DNA from: Rubrobacter aplysinae
Lineage (GTDB): Bacteria > Actinomycetota > Rubrobacteria > Rubrobacterales > Rubrobacteraceae
Assembly: GCF_001029505.1 (NCBI RefSeq)
Contig: NZ_LEKH01000001.1
Coordinates: 337,648-401,647 of the forward strand
DNA: 64,000 nucleotides
Reading direction: 5' to 3'
Part shown: piece by piece, positions 45,796 through 53,562 of the stretch
Layout: the number at the start of each line of letters is the position of its first letter
Position numbering within the stretch: position 1 is the stretch's first letter
The notes under the pieces: model-generated
Told to the model about the DNA's origin: nothing
Databases searched by the model: none
The model's input: only the letters and a program-made list of their open reading frames with translations
Translations under genes and position numbers: made by a program

Positions 45796-45801
45796 TACAA
45801 T
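45796..45801 (+). promoter_or_regulatory. -10 box TACAAT for a near-leaderless start at 45811
   Basis: TACAAT lies nine bases before the GTG. The leader would be two or three bases or none, and no ribosome-binding site is present. Confidence 0.5.
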
Positions 45802-45810
45802 CTTTGGGTT

Positions 45811-47343
45811 GTGTTAGAAGCCGCCCACACTCCGCCGATCCCGAAGGTCCAGAGGGCTTCCGGTTCCGCCAGACCGGTAATAATGCTGGTCCTGGACGGC
45901 GTGAGACCGGACATACTAAAGAGCGCCATAGAAGACGGCGCGGCTCCGACGCTTGGCGCGATCTCGGACGGCGGCGAGGCTGCCTGGGACGCGGTGTCCG
46001 TGTTCCCGAGCATCACCCCCGCCGCGACCGCCGCGATAGCGACCGGCGAGCCTCCGGCGGGGAGCGGGATCGTGGGCCACTCCTGGCACGACCGCGACGC
46101 CGGACGGACTTTCGTGTACGGCGCGATGCGGGAGACGGTGCTTTCGAGCGGCCCGCTCAAGGTCTTCGACAACAACGTGTGGCGCATGAACCGGGACCAC
46201 CTCTCCGCCCCGACGCTCTTCGAGCGGCTGGACGAGCGCGGGGTGGACGGAGCGTGCGTGCACTTCCCGATCCGGCGCGGCCCCCACGAGCATCCCGTGC
46301 GGCTGAGGTCCGTGAGGGGCGTCTCCAGGACCGGGGATTATCTCGGCGGCTCGGTCGGCGGCCCGCGCGAGTATTACATGGGAGACCTGTTCCACACCCG
46401 CAGGACCGAGGCCAACGGCCGGGACGGTAGCGGCGGGATGCTGCACTCCGCCGGGATCAACGACGAGCACGCCGCGGAGGTCGGGGCGATGCTCCTGCGC
46501 GAGGAGGTCGCGCCGTTCAACCTCGTGTACTTCTTCAAGGGCGACTCCGTTACCCACCACAAGGGTCTCGGGGCGCAGCGGCGCTGGATCGAGCAGGCGG
46601 ACAGGTACGTGGCCCGGATCTTCGAGGCCGCGGGCGGGACCGAGCGGGTTCTCTCGGAGTACGCCGTGCTCGCCCTGTCGGATCACGGCCACAATCCCCT
46701 TATAGATGACGCCCGGCGTTCCCGCTACGTGAACCTGGACGCCGCGCTTCCAGAGGCGCTGCCTATCTCCTCTCGTTCCCGGCTCCATCGGGAGGATGAC
46801 GTCCTGACTCTGCCAAACGGCCGGGCCGCGTTCCTGTACCTCGGGGAGAAGGTCAGCCGCGAGGCCGTGGCCGGGAGCTTGGCTCCTTCGCGGGGCGTGG
46901 ACCTCGCCGCCTGGCAGGAGGGGGGGAGCGTGCGGGTGCTGCGTGGCGGCCGGGAGCTCTCCTTCCGGCCGGCGGCCGCAGCGGACGCGGGTACGGTAGA
47001 CGAGGCCGGCCGGAGCTGGCATCTCGACGGCGACCCCGGGGCCCTGGATCTCTCCGTGTCGCGGACCGGTATCTCCTACGGGGAGTACCCGGAGGCCCTG
47101 GAGCGGCTCTGGGGCGGTGTAGGCTCCTCGCGCACCGGGGACGTGGTGCTCTCCGCGACGCCGGGCCATACCTTCGGGGAGATCTCCGGGGGCTTTCACA
47201 AGGCCAGCGACCACGGCTCTCTGCACGCCAGCGACTCACACATCTTCGCGCTGGCGAGCGGGATACCCGTCCCGCGCAGGATCACGGACGTCGCTCCGAT
47301 ACTCCTCTCCCACTTCGCGGGCGCGAGGCGGCTTGGCTTCTAA
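45811..47343 (+). CDS. Alkaline-phosphatase-superfamily phosphodiesterase/nucleotide pyrophosphatase
   Basis: This 510-residue metal-dependent hydrolase of the type I phosphodiesterase group has PVIMLVLDGVRPDIL with the first metal Asp near residue 29. PSITPAATAAIATGE carries the likely Thr/Ser nucleophile. GDSVTHHKGLG and ALSDHGHNPLIDD carry further metal His and Asp residues. There is no signal peptide, so it acts in the cytoplasm. Family members hydrolyse nucleotides, phosphonates or phospho-lipids; the substrate is unknown. The start is near-leaderless. The next gene overlaps its end by 11 bases. Confidence 0.82.
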   Translation: MLEAAHTPPIPKVQRASGSARPVIMLVLDGVRPDILKSAIEDGAAPTLGAISDGGEAAWDAVSVFPSITPAATAAIATGEPPAGSGIVGHSWHDRDAGRTFVYGAMRETVLSSGPLKVFDNNVWRMNRDHLSAPTLFERLDERGVDGACVHFPIRRGPHEHPVRLRSVRGVSRTGDYLGGSVGGPREYYMGDLFHTRRTEANGRDGSGGMLHSAGINDEHAAEVGAMLLREEVAPFNLVYFFKGDSVTHHKGLGAQRRWIEQADRYVARIFEAAGGTERVLSEYAVLALSDHGHNPLIDDARRSRYVNLDAALPEALPISSRSRLHREDDVLTLPNGRAAFLYLGEKVSREAVAGSLAPSRGVDLAAWQEGGSVRVLRGGRELSFRPAAAADAGTVDEAGRSWHLDGDPGALDLSVSRTGISYGEYPEALERLWGGVGSSRTGDVVLSATPGHTFGEISGGFHKASDHGSLHASDSHIFALASGIPVPRRITDVAPILLSHFAGARRLGF

Positions 47344-48088
47344 CGGAGCCTCCGGCAAGAGCGGCGGTAAGAGCGGCGGGAATGGCGCGGAGGATGAGAG
47401 GAGCATCTCGCCCAGCAGCCGGCGCTCTTTCGGATGCGTAACCTGGGTGAACATGGCGATGCTCGCCTTTCTCGCCTCTGCCTACGTGCTCCCGCTGCCG
47501 TTGCGGTTTCTGGGCGGAACGATGGAGATCGTGCCGACCGCCATCCCGTTCAGGCTCACGCTGTTTGGCCTGGTGATGTTTCTGCCCGGGCTCGCGCTCG
47601 GGGCGGTGCTCGGCAAGCGGACCTACCGGGCCGAGCGGTGGCGGGCGACCCGCGCCGGAGCCGGAATAGGCGCGGTTATAGGCTGGACCAGCTTCTTCTT
47701 CGTGGACCGGGTCGGCGCGTATGTGATCCCGGTCTGGGAGAGGTTTTTCGAGGCGGGGGATGCGTTGCTGTATGCGTTCGGCGCCCTGTCCGTCGTGGCG
47801 GCCTTGGGAGTGCTATACGCACTGTTCTCCAGGGATGATTACCGCCGGCGCAGGGTGGCCGCTTTTGCGGGAGCCGGTCTCGTGTTCGGGGCGGGGCTGG
47901 TCGTGCTGGTCGCGGGCTTCGACATGGCCGGACTCGTGGCCGCGCTGCTCTCGACCGGAGCCGGGGCCATTGGCGGCTGGGTCGCCGGGATAGGCTACGC
48001 CCGGGCCGGGGGCAACGAGATGATCCCACCCGGAGCCGTGCTCCGCGAGCCCGAGCCCACTCAAGACCGGGGCTCCGGGAGAAGATAA
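47333..48088 (+). CDS. Polytopic membrane protein of unknown function
   Basis: This 251-residue protein has a Ser/Gly-rich cytoplasmic N-terminus (about 35 residues), then about six hydrophobic helices separated by short basic loops (GKRTYRAERWRATRAG, FSRDDYRRRRV), and a short acidic/proline C-terminus. No motif identifies a family. TTG 47333 lies within the end of the phosphodiesterase gene, and that overlap argues for translational coupling. It may anchor or modulate the phosphodiesterase (inference only). Confidence 0.6.
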   Translation: MASNGASGKSGGKSGGNGAEDERSISPSSRRSFGCVTWVNMAMLAFLASAYVLPLPLRFLGGTMEIVPTAIPFRLTLFGLVMFLPGLALGAVLGKRTYRAERWRATRAGAGIGAVIGWTSFFFVDRVGAYVIPVWERFFEAGDALLYAFGALSVVAALGVLYALFSRDDYRRRRVAAFAGAGLVFGAGLVVLVAGFDMAGLVAALLSTGAGAIGGWVAGIGYARAGGNEMIPPGAVLREPEPTQDRGSGRR

Positions 48089-48626
48089 CTGGAACGATCT
48101 AGAAGTCGTAACAGTAGTGGATCATAGACCAAAACCTTCATAAGAGTTCGCGCCGGTGGGGTGTAGTCGGTGCTAAGGGCCTCCTTCTCGGCGGTAGTGA
48201 GCCCAGCGGTGACGGATGAGTCTGTTTACAGCGGTAATCATCTCGGAGAAAGGTTAATCAGAGGTCGAAGATCGGTTTCTCACGCTCGGTACGCCGTACC
48301 AGCCTCTTGTGGGCGTTGAACCGAGAGTTGGTTCATTCCGTGTAGGGCGGATGGATGCAACCGGAGTTGGCTCTCCTTCTCTCTCCACCGGTGCAGCCTA
48401 TAGGTTTGAGCTGGAGGTTGCTAAAGAAAAAGGTAACGTTTGTGTGACAGATGAGTCTCCTCTAGCCTGTTTTCATGAAATCCTTTACCTACGCGATTTT
48501 TCAACCGTCGGGGCATACCGGAAAAGGCTCAGACATAGTTGATATAGAGTAAGGTTACCCACGAGATTGTAATTCGATGTTTTAGTTCGTGAACATTTCC
48601 GGAGCTGGACGCTACTAACCTGGTAG
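48089..48626. other. Low-G+C gene-free region ahead of the ECF sigma operon
   Basis: 538 bases without a recognisable gene. I counted about 41% G+C over 48421-48600, far below the surrounding genes. Short frames exist on both strands (48309-48542 plus; about 22 codons ending at 48258 minus; 36 codons at 48209-48319 plus), but none has a start signal or a family I can name. It may be a decayed mobile insertion or a long regulatory region. Confidence 0.5.
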
Positions 48627-49289
48627 ATGGATGGTTTGTACGCATGGCACGGAGTTTCACGGAAGGATTGGTCGGTGAGAGAGCGGCCGGCGGATACGGA
48701 TCGGCTGCTAATCCAACGTCTTGCCCGTGGTGAGGCGAGGGCGCTGGACGAGCTGTATGGCCGATTCGGAGGGGTGTTGTTCGGCTACCTGCTCGCTTTG
48801 AGCCCGCACCGGGAGGCTGCCGAGGAGATTCTGCAGGATACCTTCGTCGCGGCGTGGAGGGCTGCGGGCAGTTTCGAGGGTAGATCCTCCGTAAAGACCT
48901 GGCTGTTTGCTATCGCCCGGCGGAGGGCGCACGAGGCGCTCCGCCGCAGATCCCTACCCCTCAACGACGAGGGCGAGCTAGAGGCGCTGGCGGATCGGGA
49001 GCCGGATCCGGAGAAGGCCTCGCTGACCGGGGAGAGCGAAAGAGAGCTTGCGGACTGCATCTCTCGCCTGTCCTCCAGCCAGCGCGAGGCGCTGGTACTG
49101 GTGTTCTTCCAAGAGTTCTCCTACGCGGAGACAGCCGAGGTGCTCGGCGTGCCGATAGGGACGGTTAAGAGCCGCCTGTCGAACGCCAAGCGCTCCCTCC
49201 GCACTCTGATGACCGATCCGGAGGGCCCGGGGCCAAACCACGCTACTCGAGGTAAAGAAGAGCGTAAGAGAGGCGATGACGATGTTTGA
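48627..49289 (+). CDS. ECF RNA polymerase sigma factor
   Basis: This 220-residue group 4 sigma factor has region 2 at about residues 38-105 (ALDELYGRFGGVLFGYLLAL, ILQDTFVAAWRAAGSFEG, WLFAIARRRAHEALRR) and region 4 at about 145-200 (LSSSQREALVLVFFQEFSYA, GVPIGTVKSRLSNAKRSLR). It directs RNA polymerase to a dedicated promoter set. The first codons have less G+C than the rest. ATG 48627 has no good ribosome-binding site; GTG 48675 is an alternative that removes 16 residues. Its end overlaps the anti-sigma gene by 14 bases, so they form a sigma/anti-sigma pair. Confidence 0.9.
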   Translation: MDGLYAWHGVSRKDWSVRERPADTDRLLIQRLARGEARALDELYGRFGGVLFGYLLALSPHREAAEEILQDTFVAAWRAAGSFEGRSSVKTWLFAIARRRAHEALRRRSLPLNDEGELEALADREPDPEKASLTGESERELADCISRLSSSQREALVLVFFQEFSYAETAEVLGVPIGTVKSRLSNAKRSLRTLMTDPEGPGPNHATRGKEERKRGDDDV

Positions 49290-50244
49290 GCCAGGTTCCG
49301 GCTACTACTGTAACTCCTGTGGTCGGACTAGAGAGTCATTGCCGGAGTACGTAAACGGCGCACTGGACAGCCGGGCGAGCACCGCAGTGAGCGAGCATCT
49401 GCGAGGTTGCGAAGCCTGCCGGAGGGAGCTCGCATCTTGGGAGGAGATCGCCCACGTCGCACGGGAGGTCCAGGAGGGCGCCCCGCAGCCGGGTGAGCAC
49501 GTCATGGCGGAGGTGCGGAGGCTCATCGGCGAGGAGGAAGTCTCTCATAGTCGCGAGACCGCGAGCACCACCCGGCGTATACGGCACCCGTGGAGGGAAG
49601 TTTCCCTGGCGTGGCAGCTCCTTTCGGGGCAGGTTCGTCTGATCCGCCGGGAGAGTTGGGCAGCCTCCGCGCTGACCCTTGTCATAGGGTTCTTCGTGGA
49701 GCTCGCTCTTGGCGGGCAAGCGGCGCCGCCCGGGCTCGCGCTGGCCGTGTTCGCGCCGGTGGTGGCCGCATTGGGGGTCGCCTTCATCTACGGTCCAGAG
49801 AACGACCCCTCGCTAGAGGTGGTCCTCTCGACCCCGACGCCGCCCCAGCTAGTGTTGCTCGCGCGCCTGACGCTCGTGTACGCCTACGATCTCGCGCTGC
49901 TGCTCCTCGCCTCGTCGGTCCTGGCGGCTTTCGAGGGAGGCTCCGGATTGTGGGGGATGATCTCGCTGTGGGTGGGTCCCATGCTCTTCCTTTCTGCGCT
50001 TACCTTGCTGGTCTCTCTCACGTTCGGCACCGCCAGCGCCGTAATCGTCGCGATGTGCCTGTGGGCGAGCCGGATCGCGGCAGCCGCGGCCGAGAATACC
50101 GCAGTCCCTGAACTGCCCCGGACGCTCGCGCTTACGCAGTCCTTCTGGAGCGCGGACGCGGCGCTCGTGGTCGTGGGTGCGCTGATGATCCTCTTCACCG
50201 TGGTGTGTGTGCCGTATGTGTCCAGAACAGGGAGGGTGGCGTAG
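49276..50244 (+). CDS. Zinc-finger anti-sigma domain fused to a multi-helix permease-like domain
   Basis: The 322-residue protein starts with a ZAS/zf-HC2 domain (residues 10-65: Cys15, LPEYVNGALD, and HLRGCEACRREL giving His41, Cys45, Cys48) that should bind and inhibit the adjacent ECF sigma factor. The rest (about 125-320) forms six membrane helices with a cytoplasmic segment YGPENDPSLEVVLSTPTPPQ like that of ABC-2-type permeases. A usual anti-sigma factor has one helix. Here the anchor looks like a permease, so sigma release could be tied to the state of the ABC transporter encoded just downstream. ATG 49276 follows AGAGAGG. Confidence 0.82.
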   Translation: MTMFEPGSGYYCNSCGRTRESLPEYVNGALDSRASTAVSEHLRGCEACRRELASWEEIAHVAREVQEGAPQPGEHVMAEVRRLIGEEEVSHSRETASTTRRIRHPWREVSLAWQLLSGQVRLIRRESWAASALTLVIGFFVELALGGQAAPPGLALAVFAPVVAALGVAFIYGPENDPSLEVVLSTPTPPQLVLLARLTLVYAYDLALLLLASSVLAAFEGGSGLWGMISLWVGPMLFLSALTLLVSLTFGTASAVIVAMCLWASRIAAAAAENTAVPELPRTLALTQSFWSADAALVVVGALMILFTVVCVPYVSRTGRVA

Positions 50245-50994
50245 ATGGCGAACGTGAAAATGAGCGCAAAGAAGAGAGTAAAGACGAGGGCGACCTTGCT
50301 ACCCGGATGGCTCGGCTACGAGTTTCGTCGCGTCGGCGCCGCGGCCCTCGCCACACCCCTGGTGGTCGGTGCGCTCTTCGTAGCGGCCTCCGCGCTCATG
50401 GCACTCTCCGGTGCGGAGAAGGAGCAGATGGCGGGGTACCTTACGGCCGGACTGGAGATCATCCTGCCGCTCGCCACGGGCATCGCCGTCGGCAGGGTCG
50501 TCTCCGAGGAGCCCGTCGTGGAGTTGCAGCTAACGCTGTGGACAGGCTACCAGCGGGCCCTCCTGAGACGCCTCGGTCTGCTGATAGCCTGGACCATCTC
50601 GGTCGGACTGGCGTGGGCGGCCCTACTGGGTCTGGCGGGGATGTGGGCCGTGCCGGGCTCTTTCCTGATCGGCCAGCTGGGTTGGCTCGCGCCTCTGTGC
50701 TGGTTCTTCTCTCTCGGGGCGCTCCTGGCGCTCGTCTTGCGCAGTTCGACCGCGAGCAGCGCCGTGCTCGGTGGGGTCTGGCTCTTCGAGCTGATGCTGG
50801 GCGGGTTGTTCTACACCACCGACTGGCTGAGACCCATATTCCTGTTCGCCACGACCTTCACCCCGGCGGCGGACTACTGGGCCTTCAACCGCCTCGTCCT
50901 GATCGCCATCTCCATCGTGCTGGGTGTCGTGTTCTGGGCGCTGCTTAGAAGATCCGAGCTCGTGTCCAACCTCTCCAATGGGAGCGAGACATGA
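50245..50994 (+). CDS. ABC-2-like permease subunit
   Basis: This 249-residue membrane protein has about six helices and a basic N-terminus (SAKKRVKTRATLLPGWLGYE). The cytoplasmic segment VSEEPVVELQLTLWTGYQRA resembles the STPTPP segment of the preceding gene, which places both in one permease family. It directly abuts the anti-sigma stop (no spacer) and overlaps the next permease by four bases. It is probably part of an exporter with the ATPase at 51855. Confidence 0.72.
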   Translation: MANVKMSAKKRVKTRATLLPGWLGYEFRRVGAAALATPLVVGALFVAASALMALSGAEKEQMAGYLTAGLEIILPLATGIAVGRVVSEEPVVELQLTLWTGYQRALLRRLGLLIAWTISVGLAWAALLGLAGMWAVPGSFLIGQLGWLAPLCWFFSLGALLALVLRSSTASSAVLGGVWLFELMLGGLFYTTDWLRPIFLFATTFTPAADYWAFNRLVLIAISIVLGVVFWALLRRSELVSNLSNGSET

Positions 50995-51818
50995 AAAAGA
51001 GTAGAGCCGAGAAAAGAGCTACGAACATCTCCAGTGCCTCTGGCGCGGATGGCGTGGCTGCGGCGGCGGTTGCGGGCAGCGCCCTGTACGAGTTCCGGAT
51101 GCAGATTCGCCGGAAGGCGGTCTGGGTCGTGCTGGCCCTCTTTAGCCTGTGGGCGCTAACGGGTAATAACAACCCCTGGGACTTCCCGCCCGCAGCGTCG
51201 CTGACGGACGTGGTCGTCACCTGGGCAGGAGTGGTGCAGCTGTTCATGCCCATAGCCTTGGGCTGCATGATAGCCGACAGGCTGCCGCGAGACCGGCGGA
51301 CTGGGGTCTCCGAGCTGCTCGACACCCTTCCAGCCTCTCCGGGAGGCAGGCTGGTGGGCAAGTATCTCGGGGCCACGCTAGCCACCACCGTGCCCGTCTT
51401 CATCCTCTACGCCGCCGGGATAGCCTACGTGGTAGTAGATAGGGGTGAGTGGCTGGCCGTGCCGCTGGCGCTCGCCGCCTTCGCCGCCGTTAACATCCCC
51501 GGTCTGCTCTTCGTGGGGGCGTTCTCCGTGGCCTGCCCGACGCTCTTGCGGGTCCCGCTGTATCAGTTCCTGTTCGTGGGCTACTGGTTCTGGGGCAACG
51601 CGCTGAACCCTGACAGTCCGATCCCGACCCTGAGCGGAACCTGGCTCACGCCGGCAGGAGGATATATGAGCTCCGGATTCTTCGGGGTGCCGGGAATTTA
51701 CATCAGCCAGGCCGAGCCCTGGGAAGGCGTGGTGAGCATCGCCCTGCTCCTGGGGCTGGCGGCTATGGCGTTGTTGACCGCCCATTACTACCTACATTGG
51801 CGGAAAAGCCGGAGATGA
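50991..51818 (+). CDS. ABC-2-type permease subunit
   Basis: This 275-residue membrane protein has six helices. The segment IADRLPRDRRTGVSELLDTL near residue 95 is typical of ABC-2 permeases, where it contacts the ATPase. The large loop near 205-235 (PDSPIPTLSGTWLTPAGGYM) probably faces outward. It starts at ATG 50991, overlapping the previous stop (ATGA), and is followed 36 bases later by the ATPase. With the other two permease-like proteins it makes an unusual three-membrane-subunit set. Confidence 0.78.
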   Translation: MKKSRAEKRATNISSASGADGVAAAAVAGSALYEFRMQIRRKAVWVVLALFSLWALTGNNNPWDFPPAASLTDVVVTWAGVVQLFMPIALGCMIADRLPRDRRTGVSELLDTLPASPGGRLVGKYLGATLATTVPVFILYAAGIAYVVVDRGEWLAVPLALAAFAAVNIPGLLFVGAFSVACPTLLRVPLYQFLFVGYWFWGNALNPDSPIPTLSGTWLTPAGGYMSSGFFGVPGIYISQAEPWEGVVSIALLLGLAAMALLTAHYYLHWRKSRR

Positions 51819-51854
51819 TGAAGAGCACTCATCAGAGAAAGAAAGGTGCGAATC

Positions 51855-52739
51855 ATGGAGATCGTGCTAGAGGGAGTGAGCAAGGGTTATGGCCGCGGAG
51901 CTCGGGCCTTATCGTCTGTGGACCTGACCATAGGCGGGGGGATGTACGGCCTGCTCGGGCCCAACGGGGCCGGTAAGACTACGCTGATGAAGATTCTCGC
52001 AGGCATCATAAAGCCTACCTCCGGCTCCGTTCGGATCGGTGGCCACGACTGCAACACCGAGGCCGGGCGCAGGGCCGTCAAGCGTGGGCTTGGCTACCTG
52101 CCGCAGGAGCTGGGGCTCTACCCGGACCTTTCGGCGGGTGAGTTTCTGGACTACGTGGGCATACTCAAGGGATTGGAGAACAAGGCGCAAAGACACGACA
52201 GAGTAGAGCATCTACTCGCCACGGTCGGCCTCGAGGAGGTGCGTAACCGCAAGCTCAAGGGTTTCTCCGGGGGCATGAAGCGCCGCGTGGGGATAGCCCA
52301 GGCTCTCTTGAACGACCCGGGGCTTCTGATCGTCGACGAGCCCACCGCCGGGCTCGATCCCGAGGAGCGCATCCGTTTCAGGAACCTCCTCTCCGAGCTC
52401 GCCGCTGAGAGGACCGTCTTGCTCTCCACCCACATAGTAGAGGACGTCGCACAGACCGGCCGCCAACTGTGCGTGCTCGTCGGCGGTGAGATCCTGTTCC
52501 AGGGTACTACCCCGGAGCTTATCGAGGCGGCGCAAGGTAAGGTGTGGACCATAGACACCGACGGCCCCCGGCCCGGGGGAGACCTCACGGTTGTCTCCAC
52601 CCTACACCTGGGAGAGTCCGTGCGCTACCGGGTTGTGGGCGAGCCAGGGAGCGTACCAGAGGCCTCGGCCGCTGATCCAAGCCTTGAAGACGGCTACGTG
52701 TGGCTGATGCGCAAAAGCCGGGTCACAGAGCTCGCATAG
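51855..52739 (+). CDS. ABC transporter ATP-binding protein
   Basis: This 294-residue ATPase has Walker A GLLGPNGAGKTTLMKIL, Q-loop LGYLPQELGLYPDLS, signature KGFSGGMKRRVGIAQALL, Walker B LLIVDEPTAGLD and the switch His in LLSTHIVEDV. It belongs to the ABC-2 exporter group (drug, lantibiotic or polymer efflux). I use ATG 51855 because GAAAGG lies eight bases upstream; a GTG three codons earlier is possible. It energises the permease subunits encoded before it. It is the last gene of the ECF-controlled operon. Confidence 0.9.
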   Translation: MEIVLEGVSKGYGRGARALSSVDLTIGGGMYGLLGPNGAGKTTLMKILAGIIKPTSGSVRIGGHDCNTEAGRRAVKRGLGYLPQELGLYPDLSAGEFLDYVGILKGLENKAQRHDRVEHLLATVGLEEVRNRKLKGFSGGMKRRVGIAQALLNDPGLLIVDEPTAGLDPEERIRFRNLLSELAAERTVLLSTHIVEDVAQTGRQLCVLVGGEILFQGTTPELIEAAQGKVWTIDTDGPRPGGDLTVVSTLHLGESVRYRVVGEPGSVPEASAADPSLEDGYVWLMRKSRVTELA

Positions 52740-52857
52740 AGCTTTTGTAGAGATCCCCGCTGCCTTGACCTCCTTCGGGCACTTCGCGCGCCCCATTCCC
52801 CGGCGGCTATCCTCATTCTCTATTAGCTGCCGAGGTATGAGGTGACGCACGGGACGA

Positions 52858-52863
52858 TAGACT
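52858..52863 (+). promoter_or_regulatory. -10 box TAGACT for a leaderless start at 52870
   Basis: TAGACT is followed by AAAGGT and the ATG. The transcript start falls on the start codon; the AAAGG would not be in the mRNA. Confidence 0.55.
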
Positions 52864-52869
52864 AAAGGT

Positions 52870-53523
52870 ATGGCGGCTTCCAGCCACATCTTTAATGACC
52901 GGCTCGACGCCGGGAGGAGGCTTGCCCGGCTGCTGGAGGGTTACCGCGAGGAGTCGCCGGTCGTGTACGCCCTGCCGCGCGGCGGGGTGCCGGTAGGGTA
53001 TGAGATCTCCCGCTTCCTCGGAGCGCCGCTCGAGGTGCTCGTCTCGCGCAAGCTCGGCGCGCCCGGACAGCCGGAGCTCGGCATCGGCGCGGTTACCTCC
53101 GACGGGGTGAGGTTCCTCAACCGGACGATGGTGGAGCATCTCGGCGTCTCCGAGGAGTACGTCGAGCGCGTTACGGCGGAGGAGTCCGAGGAGGCGGACC
53201 GCCGGGCCCGGTTGCTAAGGGGGGAACATCCCGAGCTAGAGGCCCGGGGCCGCACCGCGATAATCGTGGACGACGGCCTGGCGACCGGTGCTACGGCCCG
53301 CGCCGCCGTAGAGTCCCTACGCCGGAGAGAGGCGAGGCGCATCGTGCTCGCCGTACCCGTGTGCGCCGCGCAGACGGAGGCCGAGATGCTGTCTGAGGCG
53401 GACGATCTGGTCTCCCTGGAGCTCCCCGAGAGCCTCGGGGCGATAGGGTTCTGGTACCGGGATTTCACCCAGATCACCGACGAGGAGGCCCTGGATCTCC
53501 TGCGGCGCACGAGGTCCGGCTGA
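52870..53523 (+). CDS. Phosphoribosyltransferase-domain protein
   Basis: This 217-residue cytosolic protein has the type I PRTase motif AIIVDDGLATGATARAA near residue 134, which binds PRPP. The N-terminal YALPRGGVPVGYEISRFLG and the VSRKLGAPGQPELGIGAV loop are typical of the ComF-unlike stand-alone group often annotated only as phosphoribosyltransferase. The base or other acceptor is unknown. It is transcribed as a leaderless message just upstream of uvrC, which has its own promoter. Confidence 0.82.
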   Translation: MAASSHIFNDRLDAGRRLARLLEGYREESPVVYALPRGGVPVGYEISRFLGAPLEVLVSRKLGAPGQPELGIGAVTSDGVRFLNRTMVEHLGVSEEYVERVTAEESEEADRRARLLRGEHPELEARGRTAIIVDDGLATGATARAAVESLRRREARRIVLAVPVCAAQTEAEMLSEADDLVSLELPESLGAIGFWYRDFTQITDEEALDLLRRTRSG

Positions 53524-53549
53524 GGTCGAGGCCCGCCCCCGCGCCGCGA

Positions 53550-53555
53550 TATAAT
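53550..53555 (+). promoter_or_regulatory. -10 box TATAAT for a leaderless uvrC start
   Basis: A perfect TATAAT is followed by CCGGTAC and the ATG at 53563. This is the clearest leaderless promoter in the window. Confidence 0.65.
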
Positions 53556-53562
53556 CCGGTAC

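Noticed and set aside
45916..47226. 436-residue minus-strand frame opposite the phosphodiesterase
   Set aside because: The phosphodiesterase carries all metal-binding motifs; the opposite frame has no recognisable domain.
48258..48340. Possible transposase C-terminus on the minus strand (FNAHKRLVRRTEREKP)
   Set aside because: Only about 20 residues, and an equally open plus-strand frame covers the same bases. Too short to assign to any IS family.
48309..48542. 77-residue frame in the low-G+C island
   Set aside because: It has no ribosome-binding site, no recognisable domain, and shifts in composition midway.
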